Source: Lachnospiraceae bacterium
GTDB taxonomy: Bacteria > Bacillota > Clostridia > Lachnospirales > Lachnospiraceae
Reading direction: 5' to 3'
DNA: 40,788 bases
Assembly: GCA_024696825.1 (NCBI GenBank)
Contig: JAILGL010000127.1
Span: 1 to 40,788, forward strand
The translations under genes were made by a program, and so were the position numbers. How positions within the stretch are numbered: the stretch's first letter is position 1; each line of letters opens with the position of its first letter. Below are positions 17,016 through 24,462 of the stretch, one piece after another. The notes under the pieces were generated by a model. It made no database searches. It was not told where the DNA came from and saw only the letters and a list, made by a program, of their open reading frames with translations.

Positions 17016-17771
17016 ATGTATAGATTTTATATAGAAAAAAGCGATTATGACGGCACCTACAGCTACATAAGAGGTGGGGATTATAATCACATTAAAAATG
17101 TTTTGAGACTTAAAACGGGAAATTTTGTTGTTACCTGTGATGGAGAGGGAACCGATTATGTAGGGGTTATCGATTCATTTACAGACAGCGAGGTTATAGT
17201 GGAGGTTAAGAAGGTGCAAAGCACCGGCAATGAGCTTCCACTAAAGGTTTATCTCTTCCAGGGAATTCCTAAAAAGGATAAAATGGAGCTAATCGTTCAG
17301 AAGACGGTGGAGCTTGGTGTATTCCAGGTTATCCCTGTAAAAATGCATCGCTCAGTGGCTAAAATTGATGATAAGAAAAAGGATAAGAAAACTGAGAGAT
17401 GGCAGAAAATCGCAGAGGCAGCAGCTAAGCAAAGTGACAGAGGTATTATTCCTACAGTCCATGAGCCGATGAGTTTTAAGGAGGCTTTAGCTTATGCAAA
17501 GGATTTGGATATTAATCTTATTCCTTACGAAATGTGCTCTGATGATAAAGAGAATTCTAATTATAAGGACTATATTAAGGAGGCTACAAAGTGCGGCAGT
17601 GTGGGCATTTTTATAGGTCCTGAGGGTGGAATCGCAGATGAGGAATTAGAGATTGCTCTTAAAGAAGGTCTTCATGAAATAACCCTTGGAAAGAGAATTC
17701 TTAGAACAGAAACTGCAGGATTTATGGTGCTTTCAGCCTTAGTTTATCTCTTAGAATTAGCAGGAGATTAA
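17016..17771 (+). CDS. rsmE: 16S rRNA (uracil-1498-N3)-methyltransferase RsmE
   Basis: A 251-residue SPOUT-class methyltransferase that modifies U1498 near the decoding site of 16S rRNA using SAM. The N-terminal PUA-like part contains HIKNVLRLKTG; the C-terminal trefoil-knot part shows QKTVELGV, AAKQSDRG, the glycine-rich IGPEGGI loop and the terminal knot LGKRILRTETAG. These are diagnostic for RsmE. It starts 2 bases after the GH13 stop with only a weak GTGAG upstream, so translation is likely coupled. Its stop codon is part of a 13-bp triple repeat. Confidence 0.94.
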   Translation: MYRFYIEKSDYDGTYSYIRGGDYNHIKNVLRLKTGNFVVTCDGEGTDYVGVIDSFTDSEVIVEVKKVQSTGNELPLKVYLFQGIPKKDKMELIVQKTVELGVFQVIPVKMHRSVAKIDDKKKDKKTERWQKIAEAAAKQSDRGIIPTVHEPMSFKEALAYAKDLDINLIPYEMCSDDKENSNYKDYIKEATKCGSVGIFIGPEGGIADEELEIALKEGLHEITLGKRILRTETAGFMVLSALVYLLELAGD

Positions 17772-17806
17772 GGAAATTAATTAAGGAAATTAATTAAGGA
17801 AATTAA
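17768..17806 (+). repeat. Three perfect 13-bp tandem repeats overlapping the rsmE stop
   Basis: TTAAGGAAATTAA occurs three times without gaps at 17768-17780, 17781-17793 and 17794-17806. The rsmE stop TAA (17769-17771) is in the first copy, so extra copies do not alter the protein. They lie between rsmE and the desulfurase gene. Confidence 0.95.
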
Positions 17807-17838
17807 TAATAAATTTCTGCATATAGAAAGGTTTTAAA

Positions 17839-19059
17839 ATGGCTATATATTTTGATAATGCTGCTACCTCACAGGTTCTTCCTGAGGTTATAGAGGAGAT
17901 AAGTTCTGTAATGAGTGAGAATTACGGAAATCCCTCCAGCAGGCATGCGATGGGTATTAAAGCAGAAGAAATACTTAAAAAAACGAGAGAGGTTACGGCC
18001 TCTTCTCTTAATGTTAAAGCAAAAGAAATAATATTTACATCCGGAGGAACAGAGGCTAATAATCAGATATTTACCATGCTTCTTCGAGGTACCAAGCATG
18101 TGGGTAAGCATATAATTACCTCATGTATAGAGCACTCGGCGGTGTTAGAACCCTTGGCATTCCTTGAGAAACAAGGCTTTAGAGTTACCTATCTTCCAGT
18201 GGATAAATATGGTCATGTAAGTGCAGAGGACCTAAAAAACAGTATTTGCGAAGATACCTCTATGGTTTCCATTATGTATGTTAATAATGAAATCGGCTCC
18301 ATCAATAATATAAAGGAGCTTGGAGAGGTTATAAAGGAAGCTAATAAGGGGAAGGATGTTCACGACCGCATACTTTTCCATACAGATGCAATTCAGGCCT
18401 ATGGTAAATTAAAGATTTCACCAAAGCTTGAAAATATTGATTTACTAAGTGTAAGCGGTCATAAATTCCATGGCCCTAAGGGAATCGGATTCTTATTTGT
18501 AGATGAAAAGGTAATATTCAGACCACTTATTTTTGGTGGCGGCCAGGAAGGCGGCTTTCGCTCAGGTACTGAAAATGTGCCGGGAATCGCAGGCCTTCGT
18601 ATAGCTATAGAAAAGGCATATGAGGATATAGATGGTCATGAGAGAAAGATGAGAGCCGTTAAAAATTATATTATAAATGAACTTAAAAGTTATGAGGATG
18701 TAAGCTTTAACGGACTTACAGAAGGAGACATGAAAGCCTTAGAAGAAACTAAAGAGGATTTTTCAGATGAAGTCAGGACTTCACCACATATCTTAAGTAT
18801 TCTCGTAAAGGGTGTTAGAAGTGAGGTTTTATTAAATGCTCTTTCCGATAAGGGAATCTATGTTTCTTCAGGTTCAGCCTGCTCTTCTAACAGGCCTGAG
18901 CTTAGCGGTACTCTTAAAAATATAGGAGTAGAGGAGGAAGATTTAGATTCAGTTATAAGGCTTAGTTTTTCGAGGTTTAATACCATTGAAGAAGCCAAAA
19001 TATTTGTGGAGGAATTTAAGAAAATAGTTCCTGCCTTAAGAAGATTTACAAGAAGATAA
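17839..19059 (+). CDS. Cysteine desulfurase (IscS/NifS family), likely sulfur donor to ThiI
   Basis: A 406-residue class V aminotransferase-fold enzyme that takes sulfur from cysteine as an enzyme-bound persulfide. Visible are YFDNAATSQ, TSGGTEANN, the PLP lysine Lys209 (SGHKFHGPKG) and the active cysteine Cys348 (SSGSACSS). The mobile cysteine loop and the gene order desulfurase-thiI match the dedicated desulfurases of Gram-positive bacteria (for example NifZ of Bacillus subtilis) that serve 4-thiouridine formation. The ribosome binding site is weak (AGAAAGG before ATG 17839). thiI begins 20 bases downstream. A general iron-sulfur role cannot be excluded. Confidence 0.92.
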   Translation: MAIYFDNAATSQVLPEVIEEISSVMSENYGNPSSRHAMGIKAEEILKKTREVTASSLNVKAKEIIFTSGGTEANNQIFTMLLRGTKHVGKHIITSCIEHSAVLEPLAFLEKQGFRVTYLPVDKYGHVSAEDLKNSICEDTSMVSIMYVNNEIGSINNIKELGEVIKEANKGKDVHDRILFHTDAIQAYGKLKISPKLENIDLLSVSGHKFHGPKGIGFLFVDEKVIFRPLIFGGGQEGGFRSGTENVPGIAGLRIAIEKAYEDIDGHERKMRAVKNYIINELKSYEDVSFNGLTEGDMKALEETKEDFSDEVRTSPHILSILVKGVRSEVLLNALSDKGIYVSSGSACSSNRPELSGTLKNIGVEEEDLDSVIRLSFSRFNTIEEAKIFVEEFKKIVPALRRFTRR

Positions 19060-19079
19060 TTTAGAGAGGTAATAGTATA

Positions 19080-20261
19080 ATGAAAAGCATTTTTCTACTT
19101 AAATATGCAGAGATTGGAATAAAGGGTAAGAACAGACATGTCTTTGAAGAGGCCCTTTGTAAGCAGATTAGAAACAGATTAAATAAGAATAAAATATCTA
19201 ATAAAATCATAAATGAGCGTGGCAGAATCTATGTGGAAACAGAGACAGAGGAGCCGGTTTCTACAGTTACAGATATTATTAAAAATACCTTTGGTGTAAC
19301 TGCAGTCTGTGAGGTTAAGGTTGTAGAAAGTAAGGAATGGGAAGCAATTCGTGACGGAGTAGTGGAATACATGAAGGAGCAGTATAGTGATTATCATTTT
19401 TCTTTTAAAGTAAAGTGCAGAAGAAGTGATAAGAACTTTAAAATGGAGTCTCCTGAGGTATGCATGGAAGCTGGACACGTGCTTTTAGAGGAGTTTCCGG
19501 ATCTTACAGTAGATGTGCATAATCCGGATACCTTTATCTGGATTGAGGTAAGAGATAAGGTTTATATTTACAGCAAGGTTATTAAGGGAATTGCAGGTAT
19601 GCCTCTTGGAACTAATGGTAAGAGCATGCTTCTTCTTTCAGGTGGAATCGACAGTCCTGTGGCAGGTTATATGATTGCAAGACGTGGTGTTTATATTGAT
19701 GCAGTTTATTTTCATGCACCACCTTATACCAGTGACAGAGCTAAGCAGAAGGTTGTGGATCTTGCCACTAAGCTCAGTAAATATACAGGAATGATAAACC
19801 TTCATGTTATTAATTTCACTGATATTCAAATGTGTATCTATGAGGAATGTCCACATGATGAGCTGACTATCATTATGAGAAGATATATGATGAAGATTGC
19901 TGAAGATATAGCTAAGAAAAATGATTGTCTTGCCCTTATTACAGGTGAAAGTATTGGCCAGGTGGCAAGTCAGACAGCCATGAGTCTTGCCTGTACTGAT
20001 GCAGCAGCTACCATGCCTGTATACAGACCTCTTATAGGTTTTGACAAGCAGGATATTATAGATATCAGTAAGGACATAGATACCTATGAAACCTCTATAC
20101 TTCCTTATGAGGATTGTTGTACAATTTTTGTGGCTAAGCATCCTGTTACAAAGCCGGTGCTTTCTGCCATTGAAAAATCAGAGGAAAATCTTGTGGGTAA
20201 AATCGAGAAGCTTTACGAGGAAGCCCTCGCAAGCGATGAGGTTATAAGAATTCACGGATAA
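19080..20261 (+). CDS. thiI: tRNA 4-thiouridine synthase ThiI (short form)
   Basis: A 393-residue enzyme that adenylates U8 of tRNA and inserts sulfur. An N-terminal ferredoxin-like and THUMP part (about 1-165) precedes the PP-loop ATPase motif LLLSGGIDSPVAGY and later GESIGQVASQT. There is no C-terminal rhodanese domain, which is normal in Gram-positive bacteria, where the partner desulfurase delivers sulfur directly; that partner is the gene just upstream. Start ATG 19080 follows AGAGAGG. It is the last gene of the run that begins at GH43 and is followed by a hairpin terminator. Confidence 0.95.
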   Translation: MKSIFLLKYAEIGIKGKNRHVFEEALCKQIRNRLNKNKISNKIINERGRIYVETETEEPVSTVTDIIKNTFGVTAVCEVKVVESKEWEAIRDGVVEYMKEQYSDYHFSFKVKCRRSDKNFKMESPEVCMEAGHVLLEEFPDLTVDVHNPDTFIWIEVRDKVYIYSKVIKGIAGMPLGTNGKSMLLLSGGIDSPVAGYMIARRGVYIDAVYFHAPPYTSDRAKQKVVDLATKLSKYTGMINLHVINFTDIQMCIYEECPHDELTIIMRRYMMKIAEDIAKKNDCLALITGESIGQVASQTAMSLACTDAAATMPVYRPLIGFDKQDIIDISKDIDTYETSILPYEDCCTIFVAKHPVTKPVLSAIEKSEENLVGKIEKLYEEALASDEVIRIHG

Positions 20262-20294
20262 AAAATTCTAAATATAATAAAAATACGCGAAAAA

Positions 20295-20335
20295 AGAGGA
20301 TATCGGCAATTGCCTGATATCCTCTGTTAGTTTCT
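20295..20335 (+). terminator. Terminator after thiI
   Basis: AGAGGATATC (20295-20304) pairs with GATATCCTCT (20316-20325), with the palindrome GGCAATTGCC between them. A moderately T-rich tail follows. Confidence 0.7.
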
Positions 20336-20338
20336 TTG

Positions 20339-20368
20339 AAAAAAAGCGTTGCCGGAAAACCGGACGCC
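20339..20368 (-). terminator. Terminator of the HPr-like gene
   Basis: Read on the minus strand, GGCGTCCGG-TTTT-CCGGCAACGC forms a GC-rich hairpin followed by seven T. It lies downstream of the gene ending at 20396. Confidence 0.75.
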
Positions 20369-20395
20369 GTAGCTTAGGTAAATTGTAAGCTTAAA

Positions 20396-20629
20396 TTATT
20401 TAACGATGAACTCATCAAGAGCCTTAACAATGTTATCAGCCTCATCGTCATCATGAATGTTAAGATCAATGTTCTTAGATAAGTCTAAACTGAAGATACC
20501 CATAATTGACTTAGCATCGATTACATATCTTCCGGATACAAGATCAAAATCAGAATTGAACTTTGATACTTCGTTAACAAAAGCTTTTACCTTGTCGATT
20601 GTGTTAAGAGAAATCTGTACTGTTTTCAT
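20396..20629 (-). CDS. HPr-like protein without the phosphorylatable histidine
   Basis: A 77-residue protein with the fold signature of the PTS phosphocarrier HPr. The regulatory serine region is clear (DAKSIMGIFSLDLSK, Ser41 in the place of HPr Ser46). The GLHARPA active-site loop that carries His15 is missing; the equivalent stretch reads NTIDKVKAFVNE. It therefore cannot act as a PTS phosphocarrier but could still be a substrate of HPr kinase and a partner of a CcpA-like regulator, as Crh is in Bacillus. Start ATG 20629 follows AGAGAGGAAA. It is a single gene with its own promoter and terminator, convergent with thiI. A second His-less HPr lies at 37013. Confidence 0.82.
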   Translation of the reverse strand: MKTVQISLNTIDKVKAFVNEVSKFNSDFDLVSGRYVIDAKSIMGIFSLDLSKNIDLNIHDDDEADNIVKALDEFIVK

Positions 20630-20685
20630 AATAATTTCCTCTCTTTCTTTTGCTAAAATTTATACTTCTTTTGTAGTACACCTAT

Positions 20686-20713
20686 ATATTAACATTTTTA
20701 AATTTTATGTCAA
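20686..20713 (-). promoter_or_regulatory. Promoter of the HPr-like gene
   Basis: On the minus strand TTGACA (20713-20708), 16-base spacer, TAATAT (20691-20686). Confidence 0.6.
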
Positions 20714-20833
20714 TGTACAAAATGGCCAAAAATAATTCATTATTTTTCGATTATTAAGATAAAATTACTCATAAAAAATAAATTGTTTTATATTTTGTAG
20801 TGAAAAAATACCAATATATGATATTATATATAT

Positions 20834-20878
20834 GGTTTTTAACTCAGCCGGGGAGTAGGCCCCACCGAATTAAAAACC
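20834..20878 (+). ncRNA. Structured 5' leader element before mtaB, class unknown
   Basis: GGTTTTTAA (20834-20842) pairs perfectly with TTAAAAACC (20870-20878). The enclosed 27 bases are GC-rich and contain CCGGGGAGTAGGCCCC followed by ACCGAA, able to form an inner GGGG/CCCC hairpin. A possible promoter (TTGTAG, 16 bases, TATGAT) ends just upstream, so the hairpin would sit at the very 5' end of the mRNA. No T-run follows, so it is not a terminator. It may stabilise the mRNA or sense a ligand. GGGGAGTAG and ACCGAA recall pieces of the yybP-ykoY manganese riboswitch, but the rest of that fold is absent. Confidence 0.5.
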
Positions 20879-20916
20879 TAAAAATGTATTATATATAAAG
20901 AATGGAAATAAGTTTT

Positions 20917-22266
20917 ATGAAGATTGCATTTTTATCATTAGGCTGTAAGGTTAACGCCTATGAAACAGAAAAAATGAAGCAGGAATTCATGGAGGCAGGC
21001 TTTGAAATAGTTGACTTTAATGAGGTTTCGGATGTGTATGTAGTTAACACCTGTACCGTTACTAATATCGCTGACAGAAAGTCAAGACAGATGCTTCACA
21101 GAGCCAAAAAGCATAATGAAAATGCTCTTGTAGTTGCCTGTGGCTGCTATGTGGATTCTAAGGAAGACGATAACCTTGAAAAAGAGGGAATACTTTGTAT
21201 AGAAAACATTAGAAAATACGATGTGGTAAATATTGTCTTAGAAAAATTACATATTAGTAAAAATGAAAATACAAATGAAGCAGCAGATGTAAGTGCTGAT
21301 TTTATGGGTAAGAAGGGCGCTCATGTAAGAGCATTTATAAAGGTGCAGGACGGCTGTAATCAGTTTTGCAGCTATTGCATTATCCCTTTTGTAAGAGGTG
21401 AGTTAAAATCAAGAGATGAGAAAAGCGTGGAAAAGGAAGTAAAAGACCTTGTTTCTCTAGGTTATAAAGAGGTTGTAATTACCGGTATTCACGTATCTTC
21501 CTACGGCGTTGACAAGGTTTATGCCGGAGAGAAAATTAATTCCGATACATTTATAAAATTAGATGGAAAGCCTTTACTCTCACTGCTTTCAAGGCTTAAT
21601 GACATAGAAGGTCTTGAGAGAATAAGGCTTAGTTCCCTTGAACCTAGAATTATTACTGAGGACTTTATAGAAAGCCTTAGTAAGCTTAAAAAGGTATGTC
21701 CGCATTTTCATCTTTCCCTCCAAAGCGGATGTGAGGAAACTCTTAAAAGCATGAACAGGCATTATACTGCAGAGGAGTATTATAAGGGGACCTGCATAAT
21801 AAGAAAATATTATGAAAATCCTGCTATTACTACAGATATAATAGTTGGTTTCCCTGGTGAAACTGAGGAGAATTTTAAGGAAACCATGGCCTTTGTAGAT
21901 AAGGTTAGATTTCAGGATGTGCATGTATTTAAATACTCCAAGCGACAGGGCACAGTTGCAGCTGCAAGGAAGGATCAGGTCTCAGACCGTGACAAGTCCG
22001 ACAGAAGTAAGGTGCTCATAATGAAGGCTGCAGAGCATTTGGAGGAGTACTGCAACTACTATACAGGTAAAGAGGTAGAGGTTCTTATAGAAGAAATCAT
22101 AGAGATGGATGGAGAGAAATATTTTACAGGTTATACCAAAAACTATGTAAAGGTCTACATTTTATGCCATAAAGTAAGTGATAGTGGGGCTTTAGCAGCA
22201 TTTATTAACAGGATAGTTAAAGTCCGTGGTATAAAGGCCGAAGACGGAAGGCTTTACGCAGAATAA
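20917..22266 (+). CDS. mtaB: tRNA (t6A37) methylthiotransferase MtaB
   Basis: A radical-SAM enzyme that converts t6A to ms2t6A at position 37 of tRNAs. With the start at ATG 20917 (449 residues) the N-terminal [4Fe-4S] ligands are Cys10 (LSLGCKVN), Cys46 (NTCTVTN) and a third in ACGCY at 75-77. The radical-SAM triad is Cys147, Cys151, Cys154 (CNQFCSYC). A TRAM RNA-binding domain forms the C-terminus. LGCKVN rather than the MiaB-type wording supports MtaB. The ATG at 20902 is also in frame; both have weak ribosome binding sites, and I prefer 20917 because the family normally begins with MKIAF-like residues. The leader carries a hairpin element. Confidence 0.9.
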   Translation: MKIAFLSLGCKVNAYETEKMKQEFMEAGFEIVDFNEVSDVYVVNTCTVTNIADRKSRQMLHRAKKHNENALVVACGCYVDSKEDDNLEKEGILCIENIRKYDVVNIVLEKLHISKNENTNEAADVSADFMGKKGAHVRAFIKVQDGCNQFCSYCIIPFVRGELKSRDEKSVEKEVKDLVSLGYKEVVITGIHVSSYGVDKVYAGEKINSDTFIKLDGKPLLSLLSRLNDIEGLERIRLSSLEPRIITEDFIESLSKLKKVCPHFHLSLQSGCEETLKSMNRHYTAEEYYKGTCIIRKYYENPAITTDIIVGFPGETEENFKETMAFVDKVRFQDVHVFKYSKRQGTVAAARKDQVSDRDKSDRSKVLIMKAAEHLEEYCNYYTGKEVEVLIEEIIEMDGEKYFTGYTKNYVKVYILCHKVSDSGALAAFINRIVKVRGIKAEDGRLYAE

Positions 22267-22292
22267 TAAAGCTTTTTGATATGAATTTTTTG

Positions 22293-22321
22293 TTGTTATC
22301 TAAAACAAAGAATGATAAAAT
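22293..22321 (+). promoter_or_regulatory. Promoter of the topoisomerase operon
   Basis: TTGTTA (22293-22298), 17-base spacer, TAAAAT (22316-22321). An imperfect hairpin (about 22327-22357) lies between it and the ribosome binding site AGAGAGG. Confidence 0.5.
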
Positions 22322-22382
22322 ATCAAAGGGCTTTTATTCGTATTATAAAGAGCCTTCGTTATGAAATATAGAGAGGTAAAGT

Positions 22383-24419
22383 ATGGCAAAGGAAAACAAT
22401 TATGATGGAAGTCAGATAGTAGTTCTTGAAGGACTTGAGGCAGTAAGAATGAGACCGGGTATGTATATAGGTTCTACAGGCTCAAGGGGATTACATCATT
22501 TGATTTGGGAAATACTCGATAATGCAATCGATGAGAATCTTGCAGGTTTCTGTGACAATATAGATATTGTTCTTAGAAAGGATGGAGGAATAACTGTAAC
22601 GGATAATGGCCGTGGTGTTCCTGTGGACATCCATCCTACTCAGAAAATCCCAACTGAAAGAGTTGTATATACAGTGCTTCACGCTGGTGGAAAATTTGAT
22701 AATACAGTTTACAAGGTTTCCGGTGGTCTTCACGGTGTAGGCTCCAGTGTTGTAAATGCTTTGTCCGTAAAGATGATTGTAAGAATCAAAAGAGACGGAC
22801 TTATATATGAGGATGAGTTTGAAAAGGGCGGTAAGCCTGTAACCAAGCTCCTTAAAGGTAATAAGCTTCCAACAGTGGGTAAATGTGCTAAGAAGGATAC
22901 AGGTACAAGTGTAACCTTTTATCCTGATCCGGATATATTTGAAACAGTGCATTTTAAAACTGAGGTAATAAAGAAAAAGCTTAAGGAAACAGCATTTTTA
23001 AATAAGGGCTTAAAGCTTAATTATAAGGATGAGTTTACAGGCGAAGAGAGAACCTTCATGGAAGAAGAAGGAATTAAAAGCTATGTAAAATACATTTGTC
23101 GTGATCTCCCTAAACTTATGGAGGAGCCTGCTTACATAGAGGGAAAGAGCGGAGATATTGAGGTTGAAGCTGCATTTCAGTATGTTAAGACCTTTACTGA
23201 GAACATTAACCCTTATTGTAACCGTATAAATGTAGCGGACGGTGGAACCCTCGTAACAGGCTTTAAAATCAGTCTTACAAGAGTTATGAATCAGTACGCA
23301 AGAGAGCTTGGCTTCCTTAAGGATAAGGATGAAAACTTCGATGGTAAGGACATAAGAAATGGTCTTGTGGCAATTATCTCCATCAAGCATCCGGACCCAC
23401 AGTTTGAGGGCCAGACTAAGACCAAGCTTGGTAATACAGATGCGAAAAATGCAGTGGATGAGGTATTTTCCGTAGAGGTGCAGAAGTTCTTCGATAAAAA
23501 TGTTGAGATTTTAAGAAGCATTTTAGAGAATACCCAGAAAGCCTGCAAGGCCAGAAAGGCTTCAGACAGCGCAAGAAAGGCAGTGCTTTCAGCCTTAAAT
23601 GATGTGGATTCAGGAACCAGAAGTAAGCTGGCTGCCTGTACATCTAAGAAGGCTAATGAGTGTGAGGTTTATATAGTCGAGGGAGACAGTGCGGGAGGTA
23701 CAGTTAAAACTGCCCGTAACAGACGTACTCAGGCTGTGCTTCCACTTAGGGGTAAGATTTTAAATGTAGAGAAAGCCCCTCTTGAAAAGATTCTTGCAAA
23801 TAACGAAATCCGTTCCATGATAACCTCCTTTGGTTGTGGAATCGGAGATGATTTTGATATAACAAAGCTTAGATATGATAAGATTATAATCCTTACGGAT
23901 GCGGACGTAGACGGTGCTCACATAAGTACACTGCTACTTACATTTTTCTACAGATTCATGCCTGAGCTTATAACAGAAGGTAAGGTTTACAGAGGTATTC
24001 CACCACTTTACAAGGTAGAATATACAACTAATAAAACCGTTAAAAAGGATGAACAGATTACCTTTGATTTATATGGTTTTAAATCTCTTGATGTAGAGGA
24101 TGAGGACGAGAAGAGCGGTAAGAAATCATCTAAGAAAAAGCATTCAAGGTATTTGCTTAATGATTTCGAGCTGGAAAAATTCAGAAAGAATCCGGCCTAT
24201 AATATAACCGGTCTTCAGCGATACAAGGGTCTTGGCGAGATGGATGCCAAGCAGCTTTGGGAGACAACCTTAGATCCTGACCATAGAGTTTTAGCACAGA
24301 TTAATATAAGTGATACAGTTGAGGCGGATGAGGTTACAAGTCTTCTTATGAGTACTAATGTACCACCAAGACGTGAGTTTATCATGGAAGAAGCAAGCTA
24401 TGCCACAGTTGATATCTAA
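22383..24419 (+). CDS. parE: Type IIA DNA topoisomerase B subunit, topoisomerase IV-type (ParE/GyrB family)
   Basis: ATPase and TOPRIM subunit of a type IIA topoisomerase, 678 residues. Visible are the GHKL ATPase motifs (EILDNAIDE, DNGRGVPVD, GGLHGVGSSVVNAL), the switch-lysine loop QTKTKLGN, and the TOPRIM motifs VEGDSAGG, PLRGKILNVEKA and LTDADVDGAHI. A lysine- and acid-rich insert (KSGKKSSKKKHSRY) lies before the last domain. It is paired with an A subunit 43 bases downstream and not near dnaN or recF, the usual site of gyrB, so I take it as the ParE-type pair that decatenates chromosomes; by sequence alone a second gyrase cannot be ruled out. Start ATG 22383 follows AGAGAGG. Confidence 0.85.
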   Translation: MAKENNYDGSQIVVLEGLEAVRMRPGMYIGSTGSRGLHHLIWEILDNAIDENLAGFCDNIDIVLRKDGGITVTDNGRGVPVDIHPTQKIPTERVVYTVLHAGGKFDNTVYKVSGGLHGVGSSVVNALSVKMIVRIKRDGLIYEDEFEKGGKPVTKLLKGNKLPTVGKCAKKDTGTSVTFYPDPDIFETVHFKTEVIKKKLKETAFLNKGLKLNYKDEFTGEERTFMEEEGIKSYVKYICRDLPKLMEEPAYIEGKSGDIEVEAAFQYVKTFTENINPYCNRINVADGGTLVTGFKISLTRVMNQYARELGFLKDKDENFDGKDIRNGLVAIISIKHPDPQFEGQTKTKLGNTDAKNAVDEVFSVEVQKFFDKNVEILRSILENTQKACKARKASDSARKAVLSALNDVDSGTRSKLAACTSKKANECEVYIVEGDSAGGTVKTARNRRTQAVLPLRGKILNVEKAPLEKILANNEIRSMITSFGCGIGDDFDITKLRYDKIIILTDADVDGAHISTLLLTFFYRFMPELITEGKVYRGIPPLYKVEYTTNKTVKKDEQITFDLYGFKSLDVEDEDEKSGKKSSKKKHSRYLLNDFELEKFRKNPAYNITGLQRYKGLGEMDAKQLWETTLDPDHRVLAQINISDTVEADEVTSLLMSTNVPPRREFIMEEASYATVDI

Positions 24420-24462
24420 TAAGCTTTAGGCAGGTTAGACATTACATTTAGAGAGGTTAATA

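Noticed and set aside
19638..20141. 167-residue minus-strand frame inside thiI
   Set aside because: Shadow of thiI: no ribosome binding site, no recognisable domain, and thiI is fully supported.
20834..20878. yybP-ykoY manganese riboswitch
   Set aside because: Only short pieces (GGGGAGTAG, ACCGAA) match; the element is too small and lacks the second helical arm. Kept as an unclassified leader element.
22491..22952. 153-residue minus-strand frame inside parE
   Set aside because: Antisense of conserved GHKL ATPase motifs; no independent evidence of coding.
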